Of a stretch of 64,000 nt of DNA, positions 41,249 to 51,749 are shown one piece after another. A model generated the notes under the pieces. The model ran no database searches. It was not told the DNA's origin and saw only the letters and a list, made by a program, of their open reading frames with translations. This DNA comes from Streptomyces zagrosensis. GTDB lineage: Bacteria > Actinomycetota > Actinomycetes > Streptomycetales > Streptomycetaceae. The position numbers were made by a program, and so were the translations under genes. Numbering within the stretch: position 1 is the stretch's first letter; each line of letters begins with the position of its first letter. The stretch spans positions 1 to 64,000 of the forward strand of contig NZ_JACHJL010000024.1 of NCBI RefSeq assembly GCF_014203645.1. Direction: 5' to 3'.

Positions 41249-42075
41249 CGAATGCAGCCGCACTTCCCGGCCAGCCACGCGGCGGCGCGATCGGGGGCCC
41301 GGCGACCGCCCGGGCCCGCTGCGTACTCGCACCCAACCCATCGGCCATGACGCTCGACGGCACCAACACCTGGATCGTGGCCGAGCCGGGTGCGCAACTC
41401 GCCGTCGTCATCGACCCGGGCCCGCTCGACGAGGGGCATCTGGCCCATGTCATCGACACGGCCGAACAAGCTGGCCACCGAATCGGCCTCACGCTGCTCA
41501 CCCACGGCCATCCCGACCACGCGGAGGGTGCGGCCCGGTTCGCCGAGCTCACCGGTACCCGCGTACGGGCGCTCGATCCGGCGCTGCGGCTCGGAGACGA
41601 GGGCCTTGCCGCCGGCGATGTGGTCACCACTGGCGGCCTTGAGCTGCGCGTGGTGCCCACTCCCGGCCACACCGCGGACTCGTTCTCTTTCCATCTCCCG
41701 GCCGATGGGGCGGTGCTCACCGGGGACACGGTGCTCGGGCGTGGCACGACGATGGTGGCGCACCCCGATGGGCGGCTCGGCGACTATCTCGACTCGCTGC
41801 GACGGCTGCGCTCGCTGACGGTCGATGACGGGGTACATACGGTGCTGCCAGGGCATGGCCCGGTGTTGGCCGACGCGCGCGGCGCGATCGAGTTCTACCT
41901 GGCGCACCGGGCCAACCGTCTCGCCCAGGTCGAGACGGCCGTCGAAAACGGCTATCGCACCCCGTCCGATGTCGTCGCGCACGTCTATGCGGACGTGGAC
42001 CGCTCGCTGTGGCCGGCCGCCGAACTGTCCGTACGCGCCCAACTTGAGTACCTCGGCCAGCGCGACCTCATCTGA
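41245..42075 (+). CDS. Metallo-beta-lactamase-fold hydrolase
   Basis: 276 residues from ATG 41245, overlapping the Nudix stop. The MBL motif THGHPDHAEG is followed by a metal His in PTPGHTADSFSF, Asp in LTGDTVLGRG and the last His in VLPGHGPVL, a complete dinuclear-zinc set. The C-terminal helical part (YLAHRANRLAQVETAVENGY) is that of LACTB2/GloB-like hydrolases. Substrate unknown; LACTB2 relatives are endoribonucleases, others thioesterases. Confidence 0.88.
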   Translation: MTNAAALPGQPRGGAIGGPATARARCVLAPNPSAMTLDGTNTWIVAEPGAQLAVVIDPGPLDEGHLAHVIDTAEQAGHRIGLTLLTHGHPDHAEGAARFAELTGTRVRALDPALRLGDEGLAAGDVVTTGGLELRVVPTPGHTADSFSFHLPADGAVLTGDTVLGRGTTMVAHPDGRLGDYLDSLRRLRSLTVDDGVHTVLPGHGPVLADARGAIEFYLAHRANRLAQVETAVENGYRTPSDVVAHVYADVDRSLWPAAELSVRAQLEYLGQRDLI

Positions 42076-42147
42076 GCCTGGGCCGGTCGCCCGCTCCGCG
42101 CGCCGCGCGCGGGGCGTACGGTGCGCCCTGCGCACGCGGGGCGCACG

Positions 42148-42192
42148 CCACGGCCCCGGCGGAGTGGCTGGGCCGACCCGCCGGGGCCGTGG
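42148..42192. terminator. Terminator between convergent MBL-fold and crp genes
   Basis: Perfect 15-bp stem CCACGGCCCCGGCGG / CCGCCGGGGCCGTGG with a 15-nt loop, between the MBL stop at 42075 and the crp stop at 42229; usable from both sides. Confidence 0.85.
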
Positions 42193-42228
42193 TGTACATC
42201 AGCGGTGGAGCCTGGGGCCTTGAGCCCG

Positions 42229-42903
42229 TCAGCGGCTCCGCTTGGCCAGCCGCTCCACGTCGAGCAGGATCACCGCACGCGCCTCAAGGCGCAGCCAGCC
42301 GCGACCGGCGAAGTCGGCGAGGGCCTTGTTGACGGTCTCGCGAGAGGCGCCGACCAGTTGAGCCAGCTCCTCCTGAGTGAGGTCGTGCACGACGTGGATG
42401 CCCTCCTCCGACTGCACGCCGAAGCGGCGCGAGAGATCGAGAAGGGCCCGGGCCACGCGGCCTGGCACGTCGGAGAAGACCAGGTCAGACATTTGGTCAT
42501 TGGTCTTGCGCAGGCGGCGGGCCACTGCCCGCAGCAACGCCGTGGCCACCTCGGGCCGGGCATTGAGCCAGGGCTGAAGGTCACCGTGACCCAGGCCGAG
42601 CAGCTTCACCTCAGTGAGGGCGGTTGCCGTGGCGGTGCGCGGTCCGGGGTCGAACAGCGACAGTTCGCCGATCAACTCGCCGGGGCCGAGCACGGCCAGC
42701 ATGTTTTCGCGGCCATCAGGGGAGGTGCGATGCAGCTTCACCTTGCCCTCTGTGACCACGTACAGGCGGTCGCCCGGGTCCCCTTCGTGGAAGAGCGCGT
42801 CACCCCGCGCGAGGGTGACCTCCCCCATGGAGGCGCGCAGCTCAGCGGCCTGCTCGTCATCGAGCGCCGCGAAGAGCGGGGCGCGCCGCAGAACGTCGTC
42901 CAC
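42229..42903 (-). CDS. crp: Crp-type cyclic-nucleotide-responsive regulator
   Basis: 224 residues from GTG 42903, which has AAGGAGAGATCTC just upstream; the ATG at 42924 lacks a ribosome site. Residues about 20-120 are the cyclic-nucleotide-binding beta-roll (ALFHEGDPGDRLYVVTEGKV, GPGELIGELSLFDPGPRTAT), and about 150-215 the winged HTH (LTQEELAQLVGASRETVNKA). It matches in length and sequence the Streptomyces Crp (SCO3571 by recall), which controls germination and antibiotic production. It is divergent from nth with 181 bp between starts. Confidence 0.93.
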   Translation of the reverse strand: MDDVLRRAPLFAALDDEQAAELRASMGEVTLARGDALFHEGDPGDRLYVVTEGKVKLHRTSPDGRENMLAVLGPGELIGELSLFDPGPRTATATALTEVKLLGLGHGDLQPWLNARPEVATALLRAVARRLRKTNDQMSDLVFSDVPGRVARALLDLSRRFGVQSEEGIHVVHDLTQEELAQLVGASRETVNKALADFAGRGWLRLEARAVILLDVERLAKRSR

Positions 42904-43084
42904 GAGATCTCTCCTTGTCGACATGCACAGGGGACCGTGGTCTCCATGATGCCGGACGGTAAAACAGTGCGATCAATCACAAGTTTGACGCACCGGCTTC
43001 AAGGACCCTACGGCAGGGGTCCGATCGAGCAGTGGTTTTCCAGCGCTCGGGGCGGATGTCGGTGGCGGGCCTTACGCTGGCCGA

Positions 43085-44002
43085 GTGTCCAATACGCCGG
43101 TGAGAGCACAGGGCAAGGGGCCCGGAGGGGCCTTCGATGGAGGCAGGGTGAGGACGTCCGCATCAGGTGATTCCGCTGTGAGCGAACAGGAGTCGAGTCA
43201 GGTCGCGAAAGCCGTTAAAGCTGTGAAACCGGGCAAGCCAGAGTCGCGGCTTGCGCTGGTGCGTCGGGCCCGGCGCATTAACCGTGAACTGTCCGAGGTG
43301 TATCCGTATGCGCACCCGGAGCTGGACTTCGAGAACTCGTTCCAGCTTCTGGTGGCCACGGTGCTGTCCGCCCAGACCACTGACCTGCGGGTCAACCAGA
43401 CGACTCCGGCCCTCTTTCGTGCCTATCCGACGCCGGAGGACATGGCCGCCGCCGACCCGGAGGCGTTGGAGCAGCTCATCCGCCCGACCGGCTTCTTCCG
43501 GGCCAAGGCAAGATCGCTCCTTGGCCTGTCCGCCGCGCTGCGCGATCGCTTCGACGGTCAGGTGCCGGGCCGGTTGGAAGACCTGGTGACTTTGCCGGGA
43601 GTCGGCCGTAAGACGGCAAATGTTGTTTTGGGGAATGCTTTCGGCGTACCGGGAGTCACGGTGGACACCCACTTCGGGCGGCTGGTGCGGCGCTGGAAGT
43701 GGACCACACAGGAGGACCCGGTAAAGGTCGAGGCGGAGGTCTGCGCCCTCTTCCCGAAGAGCGACTGGACGATGCTTTCGCACCGCATCATCTTCCACGG
43801 CCGCCGCATTTGCCATGCGCGCAAGCCCGCGTGCGGCGCCTGCCCGATAGCTCCGCTCTGCCCGTCGTACGGGGAAGGCGAGACCGACCCGGAGAAGGCG
43901 CGCAAGCTGCTGAAGTACGAGATGGGCGGCCAGCCGGGGCAGCGCCTGCGGCCCCCCGCCGACTATCCCGGCAAGCCCGCTCCGCCACTGGAGGCCGAGT
44001 GA
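43085..44002 (+). CDS. nth: Endonuclease III (DNA glycosylase/AP lyase)
   Basis: 305 residues from GTG 43085; in-frame GTG 43178 would remove 31 poorly conserved residues and has AGGTGA nearby, so the start is open. The helix-hairpin-helix LPGVGRKTANVVLGNAF contains the catalytic Lys, and VDTHFGR contains the catalytic Asp. The 4Fe-4S set is CHARKPACGACPIAPLC. It removes oxidised pyrimidines and nicks abasic sites. The stop overlaps the next Nudix gene (GTGA, 43999-44002), suggesting coupled translation. Confidence 0.95.
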   Translation: MSNTPVRAQGKGPGGAFDGGRVRTSASGDSAVSEQESSQVAKAVKAVKPGKPESRLALVRRARRINRELSEVYPYAHPELDFENSFQLLVATVLSAQTTDLRVNQTTPALFRAYPTPEDMAAADPEALEQLIRPTGFFRAKARSLLGLSAALRDRFDGQVPGRLEDLVTLPGVGRKTANVVLGNAFGVPGVTVDTHFGRLVRRWKWTTQEDPVKVEAEVCALFPKSDWTMLSHRIIFHGRRICHARKPACGACPIAPLCPSYGEGETDPEKARKLLKYEMGGQPGQRLRPPADYPGKPAPPLEAE

Positions 44003-45180
44003 TCGGCGGTGACGAGGACGGGGGCGTCGGCGCCTACGGCAGCGCCGACTCGCATCGTGAAGGCCGCTTCGATGGCGGGGGCCCAGACGCTGCGCCCGGA
44101 GCGGGCCCGATCCCCGGGCCTAGCCTCGCGCACGGCCCGGGTGCCGGTGGCTCAGGACACGGCCCGGGCGCCGGAGGCTCAGGACAGGGTTCGGGCGCTG
44201 TTGGCTTAGGGCATGGTTCGGGCCCGGGGCGGAGCCTGAGCCGTGGGCCGGGGGAACGCCAAGGCAGCTCCGGCTCCGTGGCTGGCGGCTCCCGCGACGG
44301 CCGGGCGGTCGCCGTCAGCGAACACGGGCTGCCTGACTGGTTGCTGCCCGTCGCACGGGCGGCGCGGACCATAGAGCCGCATCAGCTCAGCCGTTTTCTG
44401 CCCCCGGGCAACGGCACGGGCCGTCAGTCCGCCGTGCTCGTCCTCTTCGGCGAGGGGCAGGTGAGCCGCTATGGCGCGGTCGCACACTCGTCGAACGAAC
44501 ACACCCGCGAGCACACCCGCGAGCACACCCGCGAGCACGCCCGCGAGCACGCCCGCGAGCACGCCTCCCGAGCTGACCAGGGAGACCACGAACAACCCCC
44601 GGCGCGCGCCCGCGAACAGGGCCTGGCGCGCGATCAGGAGCGCACTCCGGCGCGCGGCGACTCCTATGGCGGCGGCCCCGAATTGTTGCTCATGGAGCGC
44701 GCCGGCACGCTGCGTTCGCACGCGGGACAGCCCTCCTTCCCCGGCGGGGCACTCGATCCGGAGGACGGCGATCCGATGGGGGACGGGCCCCTGCGTGCTG
44801 CGCTGCGCGAGGCGCAGGAGGAGACTGGCCTCGACCCGGCCGGGGTGCAGCTTTTTGGCGTGCTGCCGCGGCTGTACATTCCGGTCAGCGAGTTCGTCGT
44901 GACGCCGGTTCTCGGCTGGTGGCGACGGCCGAGCCCGGTATCGCCCGTCGATCTGGCCGAGACTGCCCGGGTGTTCACGGTGCCGGTGGCCGAGCTGACG
45001 GACCCGGCCAACCGCGCCGTCGCCGTGCACCCCAGCGGTCACCGTGGGCCTGCGTTTCTCGTCGGCGGCGCTCTGGTCTGGGGGTTCACTGCTGGGGTGA
45101 TCGACCGCATCCTGCACTTCGCTGGCTGGGAACTGCCGTGGGACCGCGAACGACAGATCCCGCTCGACTGGCGTGCATGA
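43999..45180 (+). CDS. Nudix hydrolase, CoA-diphosphatase (NUDT7/YeaB) type with repeat-rich N-terminus
   Basis: 393 residues from GTG 43999 overlapping the nth stop. The N-terminal 105 residues are Gly/Ser-rich (GAGGSGHGPGAGGSGQGSGA), and near residues 170-190 a 12-bp repeat gives HTREHTREHTREHAREHAR. The Nudix domain follows: LLLMERAGTLRSHAGQPSFP, GGALDPEDGDPM, ALREAQEETGLDPAGV, then LPRLYIPVSEFVVTPVLGWW. The SHAGQPSFPGG and LxEFVVTP elements are the CoA-diphosphatase signature. The core domain is normal; only linkers are enlarged. Confidence 0.85.
   Translation: MIGGDEDGGVGAYGSADSHREGRFDGGGPDAAPGAGPIPGPSLAHGPGAGGSGHGPGAGGSGQGSGAVGLGHGSGPGRSLSRGPGERQGSSGSVAGGSRDGRAVAVSEHGLPDWLLPVARAARTIEPHQLSRFLPPGNGTGRQSAVLVLFGEGQVSRYGAVAHSSNEHTREHTREHTREHAREHAREHASRADQGDHEQPPARAREQGLARDQERTPARGDSYGGGPELLLMERAGTLRSHAGQPSFPGGALDPEDGDPMGDGPLRAALREAQEETGLDPAGVQLFGVLPRLYIPVSEFVVTPVLGWWRRPSPVSPVDLAETARVFTVPVAELTDPANRAVAVHPSGHRGPAFLVGGALVWGFTAGVIDRILHFAGWELPWDRERQIPLDWRA
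44498..44572 (+). repeat. In-frame 12-bp tandem repeat in the Nudix gene
   Basis: About six copies of CGCGAGCACACC / CGCGAGCACGCC. Because 12 is a multiple of 3, changes in copy number keep the frame and lengthen an HTRE/HARE linker. Confidence 0.85.
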
Positions 45181-45192
45181 GACGGTGACTCA

Positions 45193-46392
45193 GTGAACGT
45201 GCTGGACATCCTGCTGCTTGTCGCCGCCGCCTGGTTCGCCGTCATCGGCTACCGCCAGGGTTTCGTCGTCGGCGTGCTGTCCGTGACCGGGTTCCTCGGC
45301 GGCGGCCTGGTGGCCGTGTATCTGCTCCCGGTGATCTGGGACCAGACCACCGACAACGCCGCTCCTGGCTCGTTCGGCGCGGTCTCGGCGGTCGTGATCG
45401 TCATCGTGTGCGCCAGCATCGGGCAGGCGTGTACGACCCAGCTGGGCAACAGGCTGCGCCGGCACATCACCTGGTCACCGGCGCGTGCCATCGATGCCAC
45501 CGGCGGCGCCCTGGTCAACGTCCTCGCCATGCTGCTGGTCGCCTGGTTGATCGGCTCCGCCATCGCCGGTACCTCGCTGCCCACCGTGGGCAAGGAGGTC
45601 CGTAACTCCAAGGTGCTGCTCGGCGTGGCCCGAGTGGTGCCCGAGGAGGCCAACACCTGGTTCGCGGACTTCAGCTCGGTGCTCGCGGAGAACCGTTTTC
45701 CACAGGTGTTCTCGCCGTTCGCGAACGAACCGATCACTGTGGTCCCTGCCCCCGACCCCGAGCTCGTCAACAGCCCCGCCGTGGACCGCGCGAGGAAGAG
45801 CATCGTCAAGGTCGTGGGCACCGCCTCCGGTTGCGGCAAGGTTTTGGAAGGCACCGGTTTCGTCTACGCGCCGCACCGCGTGATGACCAATGCCCACGTC
45901 GTTGGAGGCGTCGATGAACCGACCGTCCAGATCGGCGGCGAGGGCAAGCTGTACGACGCGGAGGTCGTGCTCTACGACTGGAAACGCGACATCGCCGTCC
46001 TGGAAGTCCCCGCGCTGCGCGCCCCCGCCCTGAAGTTCGCCGAAGGTGACGCGGGCAGTGGCGACGACGCGATCGTCGCTGGCTTCCCGGAGAACGGCGC
46101 CTTCGATGTGCGTTCCGCCCGAGTGCGCGCCCGTATCGAGGCCAACGGCCCGGACATCTACCACCGCGGCACCGTCCGCCGCGACGTCTACTCCCTCTAC
46201 ACAACCGTGCGTCAGGGAAACTCCGGCGGGCCCCTGCTGACCCCTGAAGGCCTCGTCTACGGCGTGGTCTTTGCCCGCTCCCTCGATGACGCGAACACTG
46301 GTTACGCGCTGACGGCGGATGAGGTGCGCGAGGACATCCGTAAGGGCCGTACGGCCGCCGACCAGGCTGACAGCCAGGGCTGCGCCATGTAG
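45193..46392 (+). CDS. MarP-family membrane serine protease
   Basis: 399 residues, GTG 45193. Residues 1-165 form a CvpA-like domain with four membrane spans (NVLDILLLVAAAWFAVIGYR, SVTGFLGGGLVAVYLLPVIW and others). Residues 200-390 are a trypsin-like domain: His in TNAHVVGGV, Asp in WKRDIAVLEV, Ser in RQGNSGGPLLT. Cys in VGTASGCGKVLEGTG and SQGCAM could form the disulfide known for MarP. The protease faces outside and takes part in acid/oxidative stress and envelope maintenance in actinobacteria. It is the last gene of the crp-side plus-strand run. Confidence 0.9.
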   Translation: MNVLDILLLVAAAWFAVIGYRQGFVVGVLSVTGFLGGGLVAVYLLPVIWDQTTDNAAPGSFGAVSAVVIVIVCASIGQACTTQLGNRLRRHITWSPARAIDATGGALVNVLAMLLVAWLIGSAIAGTSLPTVGKEVRNSKVLLGVARVVPEEANTWFADFSSVLAENRFPQVFSPFANEPITVVPAPDPELVNSPAVDRARKSIVKVVGTASGCGKVLEGTGFVYAPHRVMTNAHVVGGVDEPTVQIGGEGKLYDAEVVLYDWKRDIAVLEVPALRAPALKFAEGDAGSGDDAIVAGFPENGAFDVRSARVRARIEANGPDIYHRGTVRRDVYSLYTTVRQGNSGGPLLTPEGLVYGVVFARSLDDANTGYALTADEVREDIRKGRTAADQADSQGCAM

Positions 46393-47469
46393 CGCGCGGA
46401 TGCGGACGAGGGCGTGCGTCACCATCATCCCGACCCCGAGTCGGCCGCACACCGAGTCCGCGTTCGCCGTGGTGTCTCCATGGCGGCCTTCCGCGCGCGG
46501 GCGTGGAAGGCCGCCGCCTGGTAGCCAGCGCCCACCAGCGGCGTACGCCATGGCCACACGGCACGCCGCCGTGCCCGTACGCCCCTCGCTGTGTGGTACG
46601 CCCCCGCCGTGTCGGGCTCTGCGGAGCCCGCGCGCCACGACGGAGCCAGCGGTGAGTGCCCCGCGCGCGGCCGGTGAACACATGCCCATCACCGAGCGCG
46701 TCCGATGCGGCGCTGAGGCAGTGTGCCTCCACCGCGGGGGTGGGCCGCTGCGCGGGGAGTTGCCCCGTCGCAGCGGTACGCGGTTCCTGACGCGGCCGTG
46801 CGCGGTACCCGCCGCGCGTACACGATCAGGAGGTAAGGGGTCCGGCGGAAGCGAGGCCACCGCGAGGGAGCGCGCGGCCCGCCCGCCGGAGGAAGCTACC
46901 GGCTGCGCGGATGGCGCAACCGCGCCGATACCCAGCGGGCACGGCGGCGGATAATGCGTGGAATACCAAGATGAGGGTCGTGGCCCGGCGGATGCCCGAG
47001 GCCGCCCCGCTCGGAGACGGTTAGCGCGGCGTCGCGGCCACGGTCGTTCGCTGCGTCACGGTAGTCGTGCGTCCAGCCCATACCGGGAACTCTGCCCGTG
47101 GCCCAAGGTCGGTAATCACCTGCGGGGCCGTCAATTGGCCTATGCGGGAGGCAAGTGGAAGTCTGCCTGCACAGCGCCCCACCGACCCCTGCGCCCGAGC
47201 CATGACACCGGCCCGCGAGCCCGTACCGGCAACGCTACCGGGTACTGCCAGGTACCGGTCCTCAACGGCTGACTTGGGTCGCGCACCGGCCTGATTCGAT
47301 CCCCTTGCGGACCCTCGCCCCCGTCTCGGCGGACTGCGCGACCTCGCCGGCCTGGGGCGATCGGACGGCCGAAACGGTCAGCGGGCTCCGGGCTCACGGG
47401 CGCGTCAGCAGGTTCTGTCAGCAGGCGGCGTCAACAGGCGCTGTCAACGGGCGCCGTCAACAGGCGTCG
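46393..47469. other. Long spacer between the MarP-like gene and the alpha/beta hydrolase gene
   Basis: About 1.08 kb. A plus-strand frame (46319-46954) and long minus-strand frames exist, but their translations are Arg/Pro/Gly-rich low complexity with no ribosome site, so I do not call a gene. 13-bp repeats occupy the right end (47404-47481). Confidence 0.5.
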
Positions 47470-47481
47470 TCAGCGGTCCGG
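47404..47481. repeat. 13-bp tandem repeat, six copies
   Basis: Units GTCAGCAGGTTCT, GTCAGCAGGCGGC, GTCAACAGGCGCT, GTCAACGGGCGCC, GTCAACAGGCGTC and GTCAGCGGTCCGG. They run into the stop codon of the minus-strand hydrolase (stop at 47470-47472), so copy number may change its 3' end. Confidence 0.85.
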
Positions 47482-48405
47482 TTCGGGGTCCTGTAGCCAA
47501 TTGACCAACTCCGTGGAGAACGCCATCGGGTCCTCCTCCGGTGGGAAGTGCCCCAACCCGTCGAAGAGCCGCCAACGGTACGGCGCCTCGACGTACTCGC
47601 CGGAGCCCGCCGCGCTGCGTACCCGCGTCACCGGATCGAGCGAGCCATGCAGATGCAGCGTCGGCACCCGGACCGGGCGCTTCATCCGGCGGTAGAACTG
47701 CACGCCGTCCGGACGGGCGAGGGAGCGCACCAGCCACCGGTAGGGCTCGATGGAACAGTGCGCGGTCGAGGGGATGCTCATCGCCTGCTGGTAGGTCTCG
47801 ATGGCCTCATCGTCCGGTGGACGCGGCCCCGACCAGTCCCTGACCAGGCGTCCGACCAGTGCGGCATCGTCCGCGACGAGCTGCCGTTCGGGCAGCCAGG
47901 GCCGTTGGAAGCTCCAGATGTGGCTGCTGGCCCGACTTTGTTTGACGTCGGTGAGCATGGCGGAACGCCAACGGCGCGGATGCGGCATGGAGGACACGGC
48001 CAACCGCCGCACTAGCTTGGGCCGCATCACCGCGGCCGTCCACGCCAGGTAGCCACCGAGGTCGTGACCGACGAGCGCGGCATCCGGTTCGCCCAGCGAG
48101 CGGATGACGCCGGTAACGTCGAGCGCGAGGTTGGCAGGGTCGTAGCCACGGGGCGTACGGTCGCTGCCGCCGACGCCGCGCAGGTCCATCGCGACCGCGC
48201 GAAAACCGGCCTCCGCTAGCCGTGGCAACTGGTGCCGCCAGGCCCACCAGAACTGCGGAAAGCCGTGTAGCAACAGAACCAGCGGTCCATCCCCCATCTC
48301 AGCGATGTGGAACCTTGCGCCGTTCGCCGAAACATCCCGATGTGTCCACGGACCATCGGGTCGTACGACGGACGCGAGCCGAGCAGGGGGTTCGGGGACC
48401 GTCAT
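47470..48405 (-). CDS. Alpha/beta hydrolase, epoxide-hydrolase type
   Basis: 311 residues. The oxyanion-hole motif HGFPQFWW (near 48-55), the nucleophile elbow GHDLGG (Asp), the acid near HGSLDPVTR and the general-base His in GLGHFPPEE define the fold. The Asp nucleophile with HGFPQFWWAWRHQ is typical of epoxide hydrolases. Its ATG overlaps the stop of the holin-like gene (48402-48405), and both are on the minus strand. Confidence 0.88.
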   Translation of the reverse strand: MTVPEPPARLASVVRPDGPWTHRDVSANGARFHIAEMGDGPLVLLLHGFPQFWWAWRHQLPRLAEAGFRAVAMDLRGVGGSDRTPRGYDPANLALDVTGVIRSLGEPDAALVGHDLGGYLAWTAAVMRPKLVRRLAVSSMPHPRRWRSAMLTDVKQSRASSHIWSFQRPWLPERQLVADDAALVGRLVRDWSGPRPPDDEAIETYQQAMSIPSTAHCSIEPYRWLVRSLARPDGVQFYRRMKRPVRVPTLHLHGSLDPVTRVRSAAGSGEYVEAPYRWRLFDGLGHFPPEEDPMAFSTELVNWLQDPEPDR

Positions 48406-48866
48406 GCAGACGAGCGTGTCACAACATGGGCGCCGGAGGGGATGGCCTCGCCCTGTGTACGCGGGTGCGGTTTGACGTTACCCAGCACGGCGGCGGTCTC
48501 CTTGGCTGAGGCAATGGACTTCTGCGGCGGCTTGACCTTCTTGAACTTCATCAGCGCCAGCAGGCCGAGCAGCACAGCCAGGAACCAATAGATGCCACCC
48601 ACGATCAGAAAGCACCAGGCCAGACCGAGATCGGTCCAGGAGCGGAGCCCGTACGCAAGCGCGAAGCTGAGCACCGGCAACGAGAAGAGCAACAGGATTC
48701 CAGCCACGATCCCGGCGGTGCTGCCCATCGCGACGCGCTTGACGTCCTGCCGTAGCTCCGCCTTGGCCAGTGCGATCTCGTCATGCACCAACGCGGACAG
48801 TTCACTGGTGGCCGTGGACACCAGTTGCCCGAGGCTGCGGTTTTCGCCGTCGTCGGCTGCACTCAT
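48402..48866 (-). CDS. Phage-holin-superfamily (DUF1469-like) membrane protein
   Basis: 154 residues. The N-terminal amphipathic helix (LGQLVSTATSELSALVHDEI, then ALAKAELRQDVKR) is typical of the Actinobacteria holin-3/DUF1469 group. Two membrane spans follow (STAGIVAGILLLFSLPVLSF; LAWCFLIVGGIYWFLAVLLG), then a basic tail (KFKKVKPPQKSIASAKET). These are cytoplasmic-membrane proteins without lytic function shown. Co-translated with the hydrolase gene downstream. Confidence 0.82.
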   Translation of the reverse strand: MSAADDGENRSLGQLVSTATSELSALVHDEIALAKAELRQDVKRVAMGSTAGIVAGILLLFSLPVLSFALAYGLRSWTDLGLAWCFLIVGGIYWFLAVLLGLLALMKFKKVKPPQKSIASAKETAAVLGNVKPHPRTQGEAIPSGAHVVTRSSA

Positions 48867-48969
48867 CGCCTGTGTCTCCCTCGTCTTCTATCTGCTGGCC
48901 CGCAGGGGGCCGCGTACGGACGTCCTGCGGAGCTTCTACCTGGCTGTCGTGGAACCGAAGCCTCTCAGA

Positions 48970-50364
48970 TCATGCCGGACCGTCGCTCTCGGAGGTGGTC
49001 TGCGATGCGGTGACCTCCGCCAGTCTGCGGTGTTCAGCGGCCTTCTTCTCGTAGATCGCCGCCATCCGGAGGTGATATTCGGGCTTGTCCAACTCGTAGA
49101 TGTCCGGAATGCCGTCCTGATCGTCGTCTCGCTCCTCCTCCTCGTACAACTTCTTGTACTTGTTGTTCCGCAGCTTGAGCAGCACGCCCGCACAGACCGC
49201 GGCCAACACAGAACCGATCAGCACCGCGGCCTTCACCTCGTCGGCCAGCAGCGGGTCGTCGGGGAAGGCAAGCTCGCCGATGAGGAGCGAGACGGTGAAG
49301 CCGATGCCGGCGAGCGAGGCGACGGCCAACACGTCCGCCCACGCCAGTTCGTCGTTCAACTCGGCCTTAGTGAACCGTGCGGCCAGCCAGGAGCCGCCGA
49401 AGACCCCTATGGTCTTGCCGACCAGGAGCCCGAGCACCACGCCCAGCGTCTCCGGCTTGGTGAACACGTCCGCGACCGCGCCGCCCGAGATGGACACGCC
49501 CGCCGCGAACAGCGCGAACAGCGGCACCGCAAGCCCGGCCGACAGCGGTCGCACCAGGTGCTCGATGTGCTCGGCGGGGGAGTGTTGCTCGCCTTCCCGT
49601 ACCGTGCAGCGCAACATCAGGCCCATCGCCACCCCGGCAACGGTGGCATGCACGCCGCTGGCGTGCATCAAACCCCAAATCACCATGGCCAGCGGCACGT
49701 AGATGTACCAGCCGTGCACGCCCTTGCGGTGTAGCACCCAAAAGAGGGCGAGCCCGACGAAGGACAGCGCCAGCGCGACCAGATTGATGTTGGTCGTGAA
49801 GAAGACGGCGATGATCAAGATGGCGAACAGGTCATCGACGACCGCGAGGGTCAGCAGGAACGCGCGCAGCGCGGCGGGCAGTGAGCTGCCGATGACGGCG
49901 AGTACGGCCAGGGCGAACGCGATGTCCGTCGCCGTCGGCACCGCCCATCCGCCCAAGCTGCCACCGCCGCTGAACGAGACCGCGGTGTAGACGAGCGCGG
50001 GGACCACCATGCCGCACACGGCGGCGATCACCGGCAAGGCGGCGGCCTTGGGGTCGCGCAGCTCGCCCGCCACGAGTTCGCGCTTAAGTTCGATGCCAGC
50101 GACGAAGAAGAAGATGGTGAGCAGGCCGTCCTGGGCCCAGGCGCCGACGCTGAGATGCAGATGGAGCGAGCTCGGCCCGAAGGAGAAGCTTTTGACGTCG
50201 TTGTAAACGTCGCTGAGTGGAGTGTTGACGAACAGCAAGGCTGCGATGGCGGCGACGAGCAGCAGTACGCCACCGACCGTCTCCGTACGCAGCGCCTCCG
50301 CTACGTAGTTCCGCTCCGGAAGAGACAGTCGTCCAAGAAACTTACGGTTGCTAGGCGCGGCCAC
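48970..50364 (-). CDS. nhaA: NhaA-type Na+/H+ antiporter
   Basis: 464 residues with 11-12 hydrophobic segments. The NhaA ion-binding Asp motifs are present: TATDIAFALAVLAV and VVDDLFAILIIAVF; also AGVHATVAGVAMGLM and LTIFFFVAGIELKRELVAGE. It exchanges sodium for protons across the membrane. The C-terminal 65 residues are a soluble charged tail (YKKLYEEEERDDDQDGIPDI, then YELDKPEYHLRMAAIYEKKA) beyond the usual NhaA length, with a DxDxDGIPD loop resembling a calcium-binding thrombospondin-3-type motif; that reading is tentative. Confidence 0.92.
   Translation of the reverse strand: MAAPSNRKFLGRLSLPERNYVAEALRTETVGGVLLLVAAIAALLFVNTPLSDVYNDVKSFSFGPSSLHLHLSVGAWAQDGLLTIFFFVAGIELKRELVAGELRDPKAAALPVIAAVCGMVVPALVYTAVSFSGGGSLGGWAVPTATDIAFALAVLAVIGSSLPAALRAFLLTLAVVDDLFAILIIAVFFTTNINLVALALSFVGLALFWVLHRKGVHGWYIYVPLAMVIWGLMHASGVHATVAGVAMGLMLRCTVREGEQHSPAEHIEHLVRPLSAGLAVPLFALFAAGVSISGGAVADVFTKPETLGVVLGLLVGKTIGVFGGSWLAARFTKAELNDELAWADVLAVASLAGIGFTVSLLIGELAFPDDPLLADEVKAAVLIGSVLAAVCAGVLLKLRNNKYKKLYEEEERDDDQDGIPDIYELDKPEYHLRMAAIYEKKAAEHRRLAEVTASQTTSESDGPA

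Positions 50365-51749
<1,385 letters not shown>

Noticed and set aside
46319..46954. 211-residue plus-strand frame after the MarP-like gene
   Set aside because: Begins inside the MarP gene in another frame; Arg/Pro-rich without domain or ribosome site.
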